Shown here in pieces: positions 18,618-27,627 of a stretch of 64,000 nucleotides of DNA. The DNA is from an uncultured Pirellula sp. Lineage in GTDB: Bacteria; Planctomycetota; Planctomycetia; Pirellulales; Pirellulaceae. The number at the start of each line of letters is the position of its first letter. The first letter of the stretch is position 1. The notes under the pieces were generated by a model. That model was not told the origin of the DNA. It did not search any database and saw only the letters and a list, made by a program, of their open reading frames with translations. Location: assembly GCA_903858115.1 (NCBI GenBank), contig CAIOHR010000114.1, forward strand, positions 124,001 through 188,000. Direction: 5' to 3'. Made by a program: the position numbers and the translations under genes.

Positions 18618-18780
18618 ATCCCACTTTCCCATTAGCGAGCATCGGCGTTATTCTGTGGTTGAATCCAAGGGCCGCTAAAAATCGCAGGGATCGCAAAAGG
18701 AGAGATCCGAATGATGCATATTCTCTATTTCTCAACCACGAATAGGTCGAATCCCACGAATGAAGAGATTGCGGTACTCT

Positions 18781-18816
18781 TATTGGTGTTATTGGTGTTA
18801 TTGGTGTTATTCGTGG
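18781..18816. repeat. TATTGGTGT 9-bp tandem repeat
   Basis: Three exact copies of TATTGGTGT (18781-18807) are followed by a diverged copy TATTCGTGG (18808-18816). The last copy plus TCAA is nearly the reverse complement of CCACGAATA about 70 bp upstream (near 18737), so the block could also fold back. It is a noncoding minisatellite-like element. Confidence 0.65.
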
Positions 18817-18865
18817 TCAAATCTCTTTACTGGAATCCCTCACTTCGACCAAAACAACTTGAGTC

Positions 18866-19093
18866 TTAGGAGGATTTCGAAGGTAAGCCCTTGAGGGCAA
18901 GTCGAGACGTTGTCGAGAGTCGCACGAGCAACACGCCCGCTCTTAAAACGCCCATGGCTGCCAGCATGACAATCGATGCTTCGATCAGTTTCGGTGCATC
19001 GACATCGGCGACGTAGATCAACCCGATTCGTAGCATGTAAAGAGACAGTGCTACCAGCGACCAGCCCGCGATCTCTCGAATCCAGAAGAACAT
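18866..19093 (-). CDS. Small two-helix membrane protein
   Basis: A 75-residue protein with two hydrophobic helices (about residues 9-29 and 38-58), separated by a short DVDAPK turn, and a basic Ser/Lys tail. No family function is recognised. It is the last gene of a minus-strand set. The upstream 243-residue membrane gene stops two bases before its start, so the two are almost certainly co-translated and may form one complex. Confidence 0.65.
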   Translation of the reverse strand: MFFWIREIAGWSLVALSLYMLRIGLIYVADVDAPKLIEASIVMLAAMGVLRAGVLLVRLSTTSRLALKGLPSKSS

Positions 19094-19095
19094 GC

Positions 19096-19827
19096 TTATC
19101 TGCCCCGACTACTTTCTTGAGGTTGCTTGACGATGATTTTGGCTCGCAAATTTCGTCTTAGTTTAACCGCTCGCATCAAATCGCCGTACTGCAATCGCAA
19201 CGATTCGGTTCGCAACAGGAGAGCCGCTTGGACGTGCGTCTTTCTTCTCCATGCCCACTCACGAAGTACAATGGCTACTCCAAGCATGAGTACCAGCAAC
19301 GTCGGGCCGGGCCAAAGCACTTGACGGGATTCGCGTACCCAGCTTGTCCATTGGCGATCCCCCCCCCCGAGCGGATTGTTCCCAAGCATCAAGGTGGCCA
19401 ACAATGCCAAAGCTAGCCCGCAACCCACCCATGTCAACAGTCCGCTGAAGATTCGAAACAGGGCATTCGAGTCCGTTTTGGGCTCCGAACCCAATGAGGA
19501 GGCGAATATCTGCCCGAGTTGTAAACGTAGATCGTTGTACGTGGTTCGAATAGAAAAGATGGCGCACCAAAGAAGGGATATAGTGATGGAAAAATTCCAG
19601 TCCCATGTTTGGCCGCGTATTCCGATTCTCCATATCGTTGTCGAGATTAATAGGGCACAAACCCAACCCGGGTGAAGTCGTAGCGTCAGCCAACTTACCA
19701 AGATCGCCAGGACAAACCCAATCTCGCTGCCACCCCACGGGATCGTCATCGACATCGCGACGTAGATCAACAACGTATAGAGAGCAAACAATCCAAAGGT
19801 GACCAAAAGAGTGAATCGTTCCTGCAT
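19096..19827 (-). CDS. Multi-spanning membrane protein of unknown function
   Basis: A 243-residue protein with about six hydrophobic segments and a basic, charged C-terminal cytoplasmic tail (RRNLRAKIIVKQPQ). I do not recognise it. Codons around LGGGDRQW are encoded by a run of ten G on the coding strand (window C10 at 19359-19368), an unusual homopolymer in the middle of the gene. It is sandwiched in an operon: the upstream secreted-protein gene ends 1 bp before this start, and a two-helix membrane protein follows. A role in envelope assembly is only a guess. Confidence 0.65.
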   Translation of the reverse strand: MQERFTLLVTFGLFALYTLLIYVAMSMTIPWGGSEIGFVLAILVSWLTLRLHPGWVCALLISTTIWRIGIRGQTWDWNFSITISLLWCAIFSIRTTYNDLRLQLGQIFASSLGSEPKTDSNALFRIFSGLLTWVGCGLALALLATLMLGNNPLGGGDRQWTSWVRESRQVLWPGPTLLVLMLGVAIVLREWAWRRKTHVQAALLLRTESLRLQYGDLMRAVKLRRNLRAKIIVKQPQESSRGR

Positions 19828-19828
19828 T

Positions 19829-21232
19829 CTATTTGTCTTCTTTCAAGAGAATGACCTTCTTTCGAAAGACACGTCGGCCGTTGGTTTGCTTCAATTGAGC
19901 TGGATCGAGAGAAAGGTCTACATCTTCCTGTACCTCGTATTCCTTTTTGCCTACATAGAACGAGTTGGTCCATTTCTCCGGCAGATTTTGGATTCTTGCG
20001 ATTCCCTCGGCATCGGTTTCGGAAGAAAAAACTCGAAACGCCATCTCGCGCTCTGGAACGGATTTGGTCGGATCCAACCTGGCAACCACTTCATCGATCG
20101 ACTTCCATTTTTCGCCAAGGATTTGGCTTCCCCATCCGGCCCAAAGTTGATTGGGATTGAAACCGACGTCTGCACCGGAGATTGGAAGGCCAGCTTTGTC
20201 CGTCACTACGATCTCGACATCGATCGTTGGTTCCATTGCGAGGGTAACTTTCGTTTCTGTCTCGTCGATTTCGAAGGATTCTCCTATGGTGAAGCCTCGG
20301 TCGTCGGCTTTGCCTACGAAGCCATCGCATTTCGCAATCATTTGAATCTTTCCTGAACGAGGGAGCGAGACGAACTCGAACGAACCGTCTTCGCGAATCG
20401 GTACCCATTCTCCCCAACGAAGTGTTTCGATTCTCACGTTTTCTTTGTCCTCGAACGGCATCGGCGCTTGCAACGCCATGACTTGTCCCTCGCGAACGGG
20501 GCGCGGTACGTCATCCGAGATCTTTCCCAAGACACGCGTTCCTTCATAGACTTCGACGTCTTCGAGAAGCACACCCTTTTCTCGATCCTTTTCGCCGACA
20601 CGAATGAAGAGCGGTTCGCTGAAGCAGGTCTTTCCATCGGTTCCGGGCATAACGATCATCGCTTGATGATCTCCGTTGGGAATCGCTTTTGATTCGATCG
20701 TTGCGGTTCCGAGATCATTCCAATTCTCTGGCGGCGTCTCTCCACTCATGATGACCGAGAATGGTTTAGATAGTGGCTTGCCGTCTTCATCGACCGCTTT
20801 TAGTTTGAACGCAACACCTTGCTTTAGCTTAACCTCGAAGTCTTTCGATTCGCTCACCGTGACACGCGCGATGGCACGGATGTAGTCAGGATGCGAAACG
20901 ATGCCGTCGATCGAGGTGCACAGGACGGTGCCAGCTATCATTTCAGGGTAGTCGACCTCCGCGATACCGTCTGCGTTGGTGCAGTGCGCGGTGGGTGGCC
21001 CCATTTGCTTCGTCGGCCAAAAATAAGAAGTGTTTAGCCCCCATGCCTTAAACGATGCGTTGGCAATCGGTTTGTCGTCGGGGCCCACCACCAAAATGCG
21101 TTGCTTCTTCTTGATCCGTTTGGCGGATTCGGGGTCGGTCTTGTCCGAGTCCTGAGCGACTAGCATTGGGCTCAGAAGAAGAACAGAGCAGACGGTTTTC
21201 CAAAATAGCGAGCGAAGTCCGATTGAGAGCAT
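19829..21232 (-). CDS. Secreted protein with carboxypeptidase-regulatory-like domains
   Basis: About 467 residues with a signal peptide (hydrophobic TVCSVLLLSPMLVAQ). After it come several beta-sandwich units of the carboxypeptidase-regulatory/transthyretin-like type, visible as VVGPDDKPIANASFKAWGL, AVDEDGKPLSKPFSV and VTDKAGLPISGADVGF. These domains are structural and often found in envelope or extracellular planctomycete proteins. No enzyme motif is seen. ATG 21232 is chosen because it gives a compact signal peptide; TTG 21244 is also in frame. It is the first gene of an operon with two membrane proteins downstream, which may anchor or export it. Confidence 0.7.
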   Translation of the reverse strand: MLSIGLRSLFWKTVCSVLLLSPMLVAQDSDKTDPESAKRIKKKQRILVVGPDDKPIANASFKAWGLNTSYFWPTKQMGPPTAHCTNADGIAEVDYPEMIAGTVLCTSIDGIVSHPDYIRAIARVTVSESKDFEVKLKQGVAFKLKAVDEDGKPLSKPFSVIMSGETPPENWNDLGTATIESKAIPNGDHQAMIVMPGTDGKTCFSEPLFIRVGEKDREKGVLLEDVEVYEGTRVLGKISDDVPRPVREGQVMALQAPMPFEDKENVRIETLRWGEWVPIREDGSFEFVSLPRSGKIQMIAKCDGFVGKADDRGFTIGESFEIDETETKVTLAMEPTIDVEIVVTDKAGLPISGADVGFNPNQLWAGWGSQILGEKWKSIDEVVARLDPTKSVPEREMAFRVFSSETDAEGIARIQNLPEKWTNSFYVGKKEYEVQEDVDLSLDPAQLKQTNGRRVFRKKVILLKEDK

Positions 21233-21407
21233 GGTTGCATCCAAAATGGCATGAGATGTTCGGGAATTAGTTTACACGTTACCAGACGTTCGGCAGGAGC
21301 AAGTTTATGTAGTTCGGGATACAAAATTTGAGAGTTGGGACTGAAGCTGCTAGATTCGGGAACCAAATTTGAGATTTGAAATTTGCGATTTTAAAAAGGT
21401 CGAGGCA

Positions 21408-21590
21408 ATGAAATACGAACGCTTTGAAGATTTGCCGGTGTGGCAGCTAGCAGCCGATCTTGCGGTAAGCGTATTTGAATGGACTCAACAGCCATCCTTT
21501 CGTGGCAAAGGGGATCTCGCGGCAGATTCGAGGTTGGACCAACAGTCTGCAAAATTCTGACATAGAGGGACAGCGGCATTTGAACGATCG
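21408..21590 (+). pseudogene. Decayed four-helix-bundle (23S rRNA intervening-like) gene
   Basis: The ATG at 21408 starts MKYERFEDLPVWQLAADLAV, then FRGKGDL, which is the typical beginning of the four-helix-bundle family (TIGR02436, originally described from 23S rRNA intervening sequences). The normal continuation (RDQI...SISNNIAEG) is lost. After a one-base shift the alternative frame reads RRQIRGWTNSLQNSDIEG, resembling the damaged remainder. The frame then stops at 21560. A full protein would be about 120 residues. I interpret this as a frameshifted, truncated relic. Confidence 0.6.
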
Positions 21591-21951
21591 ATCACGTGCA
21601 CAATACGAATCCCAAAAACGAAAAGATTCATTCGATGCAGGACGGCGTCAATGGCGTGCCGACTTCGAGGCAAAACTCAAGTCCGATGCAGTAGCACGCT
21701 GTGAGCGGATAGATCCCGATGATCCGCGACGTCCGGACGCTGCAGGCGACACGTAGGACATCCTGAAGGCCGGAAGGCCCACGGTTATGCAATCAATTTG
21801 CACAAAAGTCCATGCAATATGCAGACATCCGAGCCCTGACGGGGGTTTTCTCCCTTGATGTTGGAGCATAGGTCGAGCACAATAGCCGTCATAGAGGCGT
21901 ATTTGTCGCCTTAATAGTTATCTTTGGCATAAAAGATTGGGTGAAAGTACC
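21591..21951. other. Intergenic stretch after the relic gene
   Basis: About 360 bases. An open frame to 21756 (RHLNDRSRAQYESQKRKDSF...) has no Shine-Dalgarno or recognisable family, so I do not call it. A small GGCC-ggaa-GGCC dyad near 21770 and the promoter region of the next gene are all I can see. Confidence 0.4.
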
Positions 21952-23067
21952 GTGAGAAGTTTATTTGGTAGCCGAGCGAAGCGTGGATTCACGCTAGTCG
22001 AACTCTTAGTAGTTATCGCAATCATTGGAATTCTGGTTGGTTTGTTGTTGCCGGCAGTGCAATCCGCTCGTGCGGCTGCTCGTCGAATGCAATGCAGCAA
22101 CAACGTGAAGCAGATTGTTTTGGCAGCTCACAACTTTGAAAGTGCGTACAAATCGTTTCCTGCTTGGGTTCAAGCAACCGGGGCAATGACTGGCCCGACA
22201 GGTGTGAGACCGACAATGTTTGGGTCTGGGCACTTTGCGTTGCTCCCTTACATTGAGCAGAACAACATCTACCAATTGGCGAATGGGATCAGCTTTGAAG
22301 TTCGTACGCAACGAGTGCCAGCCTTTGCATGCCCAGATGACATAACGTTATCTAGCGGAGCATTCACGGGCCGTGCCATGACAAACAATACGACTCGTGT
22401 TAGCGTAGGCGGCAACGCTTACGGTGGTACGACCTACGCATTGAATGCAGAGGCTTGTAATCCACAGTACACGAACGGGCATCCAACCGGTTTGGCTGGG
22501 AAAATTGGCAGCATCTCGGATGGATTGAGTAACACGATTTTGGTGGGTGAGAGACAAGCGGCCTGTTACGGACATAATTATCCTGTCGCTGGACAAACAC
22601 CGAATCTTTCGACCGGATCGTTTACGTTCAGTATTTGGGCGCGCGGGGGACGTCGAGCGGCGCATAGCAATTGGGTTGACGGTGCGCCTGAGGCTGCTGA
22701 TTTGACTGCGGCCAACGGGACAGCAACCGAGGTGTATGCTGGATACACATGGTGGGATATGCCAGTTTTCAATTCTTCCTTGAGAAATCCTGCGAATCTA
22801 ACCGCGGGTCCTGGTCCACGAACGAATGCTGTGTTCCGTAATCCGTTCAACGGAGTACCGAATCCAGGTGGAATTCAGGGTGGATCGATCCCCGAAGGTG
22901 GGTGCGACTGGCGACGCCTACAGGCGATGCACACAGGAGTCATGACCGCAGGTTTGGCGGACGGTAGTGTTCGTACAGTTTCATCATCGATTAACTCCAT
23001 TACCTTTGATCGTGTTGCTACTCCTCGAGACGGCAACGTGAACGGAAATGACTGGGATCAACAGTAG
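21952..23067 (+). CDS. DUF1559 protein with prepilin-type N-terminus
   Basis: Second DUF1559 paralogue in the window. The GTG at 21952 gives a 10-residue basic leader before the prepilin signal ([20 protein letters not shown]), then [32 protein letters not shown]. The C-terminus keeps the family ending [21 protein letters not shown]. It is immediately followed, 75 bp on, by a carboxypeptidase-regulatory-like lipoprotein gene, a pairing frequent in Pirellulaceae. The two are probably one transcription unit acting at the cell surface. TTG 21937 is an alternative start. Confidence 0.85.
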   Translation: MRSLFGSRAKRGFTLVELLVVIAIIGILVGLLLPAVQSARAAARRMQCSNNVKQIVLAAHNFESAYKSFPAWVQATGAMTGPTGVRPTMFGSGHFALLPYIEQNNIYQLANGISFEVRTQRVPAFACPDDITLSSGAFTGRAMTNNTTRVSVGGNAYGGTTYALNAEACNPQYTNGHPTGLAGKIGSISDGLSNTILVGERQAACYGHNYPVAGQTPNLSTGSFTFSIWARGGRRAAHSNWVDGAPEAADLTAANGTATEVYAGYTWWDMPVFNSSLRNPANLTAGPGPRTNAVFRNPFNGVPNPGGIQGGSIPEGGCDWRRLQAMHTGVMTAGLADGSVRTVSSSINSITFDRVATPRDGNVNGNDWDQQ

Positions 23068-23142
23068 TTGTAGAACAAGACGGTTCCATTCACTGGATCT
23101 ATCTCCATCCCAATTGAACTCTTGAATTCTCTGAACGAAATT

Positions 23143-23571
23143 ATGAAAAGCTCTGTTGTTATTGGTTTGCTGTTGAGTTGTATGACATTGTTCGTGTCTG
23201 GCTGCGACAGCAAACCACCTATGGCGCAAATTTCCGGCACAGTTACGTTCAAGGGGAAGCCGATTCCGGCCGGCAACGTGATGTTCACCCCAGACGTCAA
23301 TATTTCTGGTGGGCAGATCCGTATGTTCAACGTCAAGGACGGAGCTTACGACTCCACGAAAGACCCATCGCCGGGATTATTGCCTGGCAAGTATGAAGTG
23401 ACAATTCAGGGATATGATGGTAAGCAGATCCCCAATTTCTTTCAGGGGAAGCAAATCTTCAACGCAGTGAAAGAGCCTTTCGAGGTATCTGCGGGGAATT
23501 CAAAGAAGGATTTCATCGTTCCCGATTCAGCTGGCGTCAACGTCAAGATCTTCGAGACAGCCGATTTCTAA
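23143..23571 (+). CDS. Lipoprotein with carboxypeptidase-regulatory-like domain
   Basis: About 142 residues. The lipoprotein signal ends LFVSGC, so the mature N-terminus is a lipid-modified Cys. The remaining domain is a single beta-sandwich (ISGTVTFKGKPIPAGNVMFTPD, then LPGKYEVTIQGYDG), typical of the small lipoproteins found just after DUF1559 genes in planctomycetes. It likely works with the upstream pilin-like protein. ATG 23143 is preferred over ATG 23122 because it sits directly before the hydrophobic core. Confidence 0.8.
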   Translation: MKSSVVIGLLLSCMTLFVSGCDSKPPMAQISGTVTFKGKPIPAGNVMFTPDVNISGGQIRMFNVKDGAYDSTKDPSPGLLPGKYEVTIQGYDGKQIPNFFQGKQIFNAVKEPFEVSAGNSKKDFIVPDSAGVNVKIFETADF

Positions 23572-23736
23572 TCCCCCGGGGTTGACCTTAGAAACGTCAG
23601 AAAAGAAATTTACGGTTTTCTAGCGCAATTCCGAATGATCCGGATAAACTAACCTGCCGAGTTCGCGTGTCTTGTTGCGGCATAGCGAGCGAATACTTCG
23701 GTAGGCTGATTCTCGTTTTCGCGTTCGCGGGTCGAG

Positions 23737-24627
23737 ATGCGCAGCGCCGAGCGAACGCCAAAGAACCAACTACAAGATTTTCAGCTCGATTTTACTTCCA
23801 ACGTCTGCGCCAACATGAGTACTACGTTTCCATCGACGGATGAGCCGACGTTTGTGTCTGAAAATACGGACCCGCTGGGGCATAGTTCCTTTGGTAAAGG
23901 AAATACTCATGAAGCGGTCTGGGCAATTTTCAATGAGAATTGTAAGCAGCATTGGTCACAAAAGGTCTATGCCGAATCCCCTGATTCCAAGTGGATAACC
24001 AGAGTCTCCAAACGAGACTCTTCACGGTTGCTAGGCACAAAGAGGATTCTCGACATTCTCGGGGCGTTCATTGGGATTTTGGTGCTAGGGCCCGTCATGC
24101 TTGTCGGCATGCTTTTGATATGGCTGGAGGACGGGGGGCCGGTGATTTTTCGTCAAGAACGCGTTGGTCTAAACGGAAAACGCTTTACGTTGTTAAAAAT
24201 TCGCACCATGGTGAAGGACGCGGATTCTCGGCTGACCGAAGTACTTGCTCTGAACCAACACACCGACCAACGAACGTTCAAAGCCAAATCAGATCCACGT
24301 ATACTCAGGTACGGAAGGTTGTTGCGAAAATACAGTATTGATGAGTTCCCTCAATTGCTGAACGTTTTATGTGGCCAGATGAGCCTCGTTGGCCCTCGTC
24401 CTTCGCTTGCCCGCGAAGTCGTATTGTATCAACCTGGCGATTACGTACGACTTACTGTGAAGCCGGGACTAACGTGTTATTGGCAGATTGCAGGGCGTGG
24501 AAATGTTCCATTTGAAGAACAATTGGAGTTGGACAAAAAGTACATTCGCGAACGTTCGGCACTGACTGACATTGTCATTATTGTTAAGACATTCCCATCT
24601 CTTATTCGGGCGAATGGAGCTCATTAG
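23737..24627 (+). CDS. Polyprenyl-phosphate sugar-1-phosphate transferase
   Basis: Priming enzyme of exopolysaccharide synthesis (WcaJ/PssY-like, bacterial sugar transferase). It transfers a sugar-1-phosphate from a nucleotide sugar to undecaprenyl phosphate on the inner membrane. Only one hydrophobic hairpin is present (about residues 105-130), so it is the minimal catalytic form without the N-terminal membrane domain of WbaP/WcaJ. Signatures are RQERVGLNGKRFTLLKIRTM, SIDEFPQLLNVL, MSLVGPRPS and VKPGLTCYWQIAGR. It opens the polysaccharide locus. Start ATG 23737 is used; ATG 23815 would remove 26 residues. Confidence 0.9.
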   Translation: MRSAERTPKNQLQDFQLDFTSNVCANMSTTFPSTDEPTFVSENTDPLGHSSFGKGNTHEAVWAIFNENCKQHWSQKVYAESPDSKWITRVSKRDSSRLLGTKRILDILGAFIGILVLGPVMLVGMLLIWLEDGGPVIFRQERVGLNGKRFTLLKIRTMVKDADSRLTEVLALNQHTDQRTFKAKSDPRILRYGRLLRKYSIDEFPQLLNVLCGQMSLVGPRPSLAREVVLYQPGDYVRLTVKPGLTCYWQIAGRGNVPFEEQLELDKKYIRERSALTDIVIIVKTFPSLIRANGAH

Positions 24628-24644
24628 AGAACATCGCGACCACA

Positions 24645-24682
24645 ATCGAAGGCCTGGCTATCTATCGAAGGCCTGACTATCT
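24645..24682. repeat. 19-bp imperfect tandem repeat
   Basis: ATCGAAGGCCTGGCTATCT (24645-24663) is followed directly by ATCGAAGGCCTGACTATCT (24664-24682), one mismatch apart. It lies just after the sugar transferase stop, in the spacer before the Wzz-like gene. Confidence 0.75.
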
Positions 24683-24846
24683 GCTGTAGTCGGCAAAAAC
24701 CGCATTACCTGCATGAGGAAGGATCTTAGTTTTTTAAGTAGAGAGCGCAGAATTGTAGCGCTGTGGTTAGACTAGACTCCGTGTCTCGTTGATTCGTTCG
24801 GAAGAATGTATCCGCAATGCCATGTTGAATCGGAAAACAAAGCAAG

Positions 24847-27048
24847 ATGAACATGTTAGTTGATCACCGCCTGCGCACTATTGGGTTAGATTCCCGCGAA
24901 GTGGATTCGATCGGAATTGCCCAAGAGTACGAAGAAGCAGAGAGGGTTCGGAAGAAGCTTTTTGACGCCCTGCGGAAACGATGGTGGTACTACTCCATGA
25001 TTACGCTACTCGCGGGAGGAATTGGATATTTCACGGCCATCGACTATGGTTCTTACAAATTCAAGGCAAGTTCACTTGTCGGGGCCAAGTCAATGCCGTT
25101 TCCTCCAGGCCAAGCATTTTACACACCACCAAGTATTCAAGACTTCGTGAAGTATTTGTTGGAACCTGGGGCAGCAGATTCTCTGATTGGTGCCCCGCCA
25201 GGGAAGAATTTAGAGCACGAACTCGACCACAACACAAAAGTAATCACGGTTAAATTTTCATCTGATCAGCCGGAGGCCGCCGCTGAAATCGTCAATAAGT
25301 TGATCGACAGGGCCATCCGTGCATCGACAGAGCAACGAGTGAAAATGTTGTCTGACTCGTTACGATACTTTCGCAGTTTGGTTGAAAGAGCGGAAACCGA
25401 AGCCTCCGAGCAACGTCAGGCTAAAGTAGCACGTTTGAAAAAATTGAAGGTTAAGCTTTTGGAGGAAGGCAACCCTCAATTGCAATTTGAAGAATTGACG
25501 GAAATCGTACGTCTAAAGCGTAGTGAATTGTCGGTTCTCGAGGCCGAACTGAAAGACTCGCAGCGATTGTTAGAGATATTGGAAAAAGATGAGCAATCAC
25601 TTGTTTCAAAAACACATGACGAACTGAAAGCTGATTGCCTTCATCAAATCGTGCTGTTGACGCAGCAGTTTACCGCAAAGTCGGCTCCGGCCAACGACTT
25701 GGAACGAAAAGCCGAAGCTGTGCGGTCCCTTGCGAAAAATGGCCTAAAGAGCCGTGAAGAACTCACGGATTGGTTGCGATCCGTTGAAGTGGCTTCGAGA
25801 GTTCAGTTGACCATACCAGCGGATAACGAAGAAGCCCTAGATCGCTTAGTAGAAAATCAATACAACCTGAAGAATCGTTTGCTGTTGCTACCTGAGAAGA
25901 TCGAGGAGACCAAGCGGAAACTTGCTCAAGCCACGCAGCAACGTGGACTTCTTAAAGTTAGCGATGAATTCGATTTTGAAACCATACCTGAAATCCAAGA
26001 GCTCAACATTCTGATTACCCGGGCCGAACAAAACGCAGACCAGATCGCTTCTGCCATTGCGTGGATCGAAGATTTGCAAACGCTAGATACTCCGGCGTTC
26101 GAACAATTGGTGCCCGCCTCCGCTGAACGTGCCATTCCGGACGGCAATCACCAAAAGTTATTCGTATTGGCTTTTGGTGTGACTGGTTTATTGCTCGGTT
26201 TGCCCGTGCTATTACTAGATCTCCTTTATACTCCCATGACAGCCACCCAAAGGCTTGGAAATGAACTGGGGTTAGCCACAATTCCAACCCATGAAATCAT
26301 GTCACGAACCTCTGTCAACGCTACGTTACAGGTTGGTGATCCCGAACTTAGGTTGCTTGCGCTGCGGATACAGCAGATGGCTCGTGAAGCCCGTGGCTCG
26401 GTAGTGCTGTTCAGTAGTCTGGCGGACAATGTCTCGACGAAAGAACTTACTACGACACTCGCTCAGTGCCTTGCTGCACGGCAAGAAAAAGTCTTGATGA
26501 TCGATTTAGAGTCTATTGAAGACAACCGTGTGCCAAGCTCGGCAATTAGAAGACTGAAGGTATCCGCTAATTCCAAACGTACTGTGGTCGTTGCATCTTC
26601 AGCAGGTGCTCATGGGAACGGCGGTGTCCCAGGAAAGCTTACCGGTGAAATCGATAGTGAGGATGATCACTCGCTCAGTGGAGGGAAGATCGGTCTTGCC
26701 GTCGCTCTTTCTGGTGGTGCCAAAGTTCCAGAGGATGTTCTGATTGAGCATGGAGACGACGGCGTTGATCGAGTATTGCTTGGTTCTGGGGAGCTTGCCG
26801 TGGAAGCATTTGCAACGCCATTGATGGGGCAATTACTAGAGACCTACCGCAATGCTTACTCGATGGTGTTGCTAAGCGGACCGGCGGCTAAGCATCTCGC
26901 AGACGTCCAGATGTTGGCTGCACGCTGCGATGGCACGCTGTTTGTTGCGCCTGAAAGAGGGGAACTTACGCAAACGGCCCGCCGAACGATTTTGGAGCTA
27001 AAGGAGAATCGTCAGGTGATATTGGGACTTGCAGTGGTTCCCGACTAG
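24847..27048 (+). CDS. Wzz-like chain-length protein with degenerate kinase domain
   Basis: A 733-residue polysaccharide co-polymerase fused to a BY-kinase-like domain. Order: cytoplasmic N-terminus, TM1 at about 45-65, a large periplasmic region with Wzz features and long coiled coils (about 165-420), TM2 at about 437-460, then a cytoplasmic Rossmann-like ATPase domain. In active tyrosine kinases of this type the Walker A reads GEGKST. Here the corresponding loop is SSLADNVSTKELTT (about 520-535), which lacks the glycine-lysine core. The C-terminus ends AVVPD without a tyrosine cluster. It is therefore probably a pseudokinase that regulates chain length by structure only. Confidence 0.8.
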   Translation: MNMLVDHRLRTIGLDSREVDSIGIAQEYEEAERVRKKLFDALRKRWWYYSMITLLAGGIGYFTAIDYGSYKFKASSLVGAKSMPFPPGQAFYTPPSIQDFVKYLLEPGAADSLIGAPPGKNLEHELDHNTKVITVKFSSDQPEAAAEIVNKLIDRAIRASTEQRVKMLSDSLRYFRSLVERAETEASEQRQAKVARLKKLKVKLLEEGNPQLQFEELTEIVRLKRSELSVLEAELKDSQRLLEILEKDEQSLVSKTHDELKADCLHQIVLLTQQFTAKSAPANDLERKAEAVRSLAKNGLKSREELTDWLRSVEVASRVQLTIPADNEEALDRLVENQYNLKNRLLLLPEKIEETKRKLAQATQQRGLLKVSDEFDFETIPEIQELNILITRAEQNADQIASAIAWIEDLQTLDTPAFEQLVPASAERAIPDGNHQKLFVLAFGVTGLLLGLPVLLLDLLYTPMTATQRLGNELGLATIPTHEIMSRTSVNATLQVGDPELRLLALRIQQMAREARGSVVLFSSLADNVSTKELTTTLAQCLAARQEKVLMIDLESIEDNRVPSSAIRRLKVSANSKRTVVVASSAGAHGNGGVPGKLTGEIDSEDDHSLSGGKIGLAVALSGGAKVPEDVLIEHGDDGVDRVLLGSGELAVEAFATPLMGQLLETYRNAYSMVLLSGPAAKHLADVQMLAARCDGTLFVAPERGELTQTARRTILELKENRQVILGLAVVPD

Positions 27049-27063
27049 ACAGATCGTGAATCG

Positions 27064-27609
27064 ATGCACAGCAAAATCTTGGTAGAGTGGTGCATCTTTT
27101 TTCTCTACATGCTCGCATCGGGTCTATCTGTACGTCGCTGGCGGTACTTTAATCTGCGGTCCGATTTCCGTTCCGAAGGGTGGTTCTGGTTATTGCTGGC
27201 CTCAATATTACTAGTTTTTGGAATCAACAAGATTGCCGATTTACAAACCTTTGTTCTCAGCAGCTTGAGATCCATGGCATTGGTCTTCAATCTAGCGCAG
27301 ATAAAGTTGACGCTCAAAATGGCTTTCGTGGGAGCCATTCTGGGAGGCAGTTTCTTGAGTGCAGGTTGGCTAATTTGGCAGTTTCGAATCCTCTTCCGTC
27401 GTTATCCGTTCGTCCTCCTCGGGCTTGCAAGCCTTGCCGGTTACTACCTAGTACGCGCTGCAGATTTCCTTGGGTTGGCGATGCCCATACCGCTCGCTTC
27501 TAGAATTTGGGTTCTTGAGGTGGTGGGTCTACTCATACTTCTGATTGTTGTTTGGCGGAACCCGATCCATTTCGGCCGTGACGGGGAAATCTCAAGAACA
27601 AAACGATAG
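27064..27609 (+). CDS. Multi-span membrane protein, LGINK-type
   Basis: A 181-residue protein with about four or five membrane helices and a basic C-terminus. The segment FGINKIADLQT resembles the LGINKQLDLQT motif of a poorly characterised small membrane-protein family that also carries QGWYxxRR. It starts 15 bp after the Wzz-like gene, so it is presumably in the same transcript, and is followed by a similar-sized membrane protein. A role in polysaccharide assembly or membrane anchoring is possible. No mechanism can be read. Confidence 0.6.
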   Translation: MHSKILVEWCIFFLYMLASGLSVRRWRYFNLRSDFRSEGWFWLLLASILLVFGINKIADLQTFVLSSLRSMALVFNLAQIKLTLKMAFVGAILGGSFLSAGWLIWQFRILFRRYPFVLLGLASLAGYYLVRAADFLGLAMPIPLASRIWVLEVVGLLILLIVVWRNPIHFGRDGEISRTKR

Positions 27610-27627
27610 CAACAGAAATGAACTCTC

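Larger units (their letters stand above)
18466..18865. other. 400-bp repeat-rich convergent intergenic region
   Basis: This lies between the convergent ends of the gnd-linked gene and the minus-strand membrane operon. It contains a perfect 11-bp-stem hairpin (18499-18523), a weaker AGGCT/AGCCT hairpin (18605-18617) and TATTGGTGT tandem repeats (18781-18807). I see no coding potential. Confidence 0.6.

Noticed and set aside
21475..21756. Open frame after the four-helix-bundle relic
   Set aside because: No ribosome-binding site or recognisable domain; its first part is the shifted remainder of the relic.
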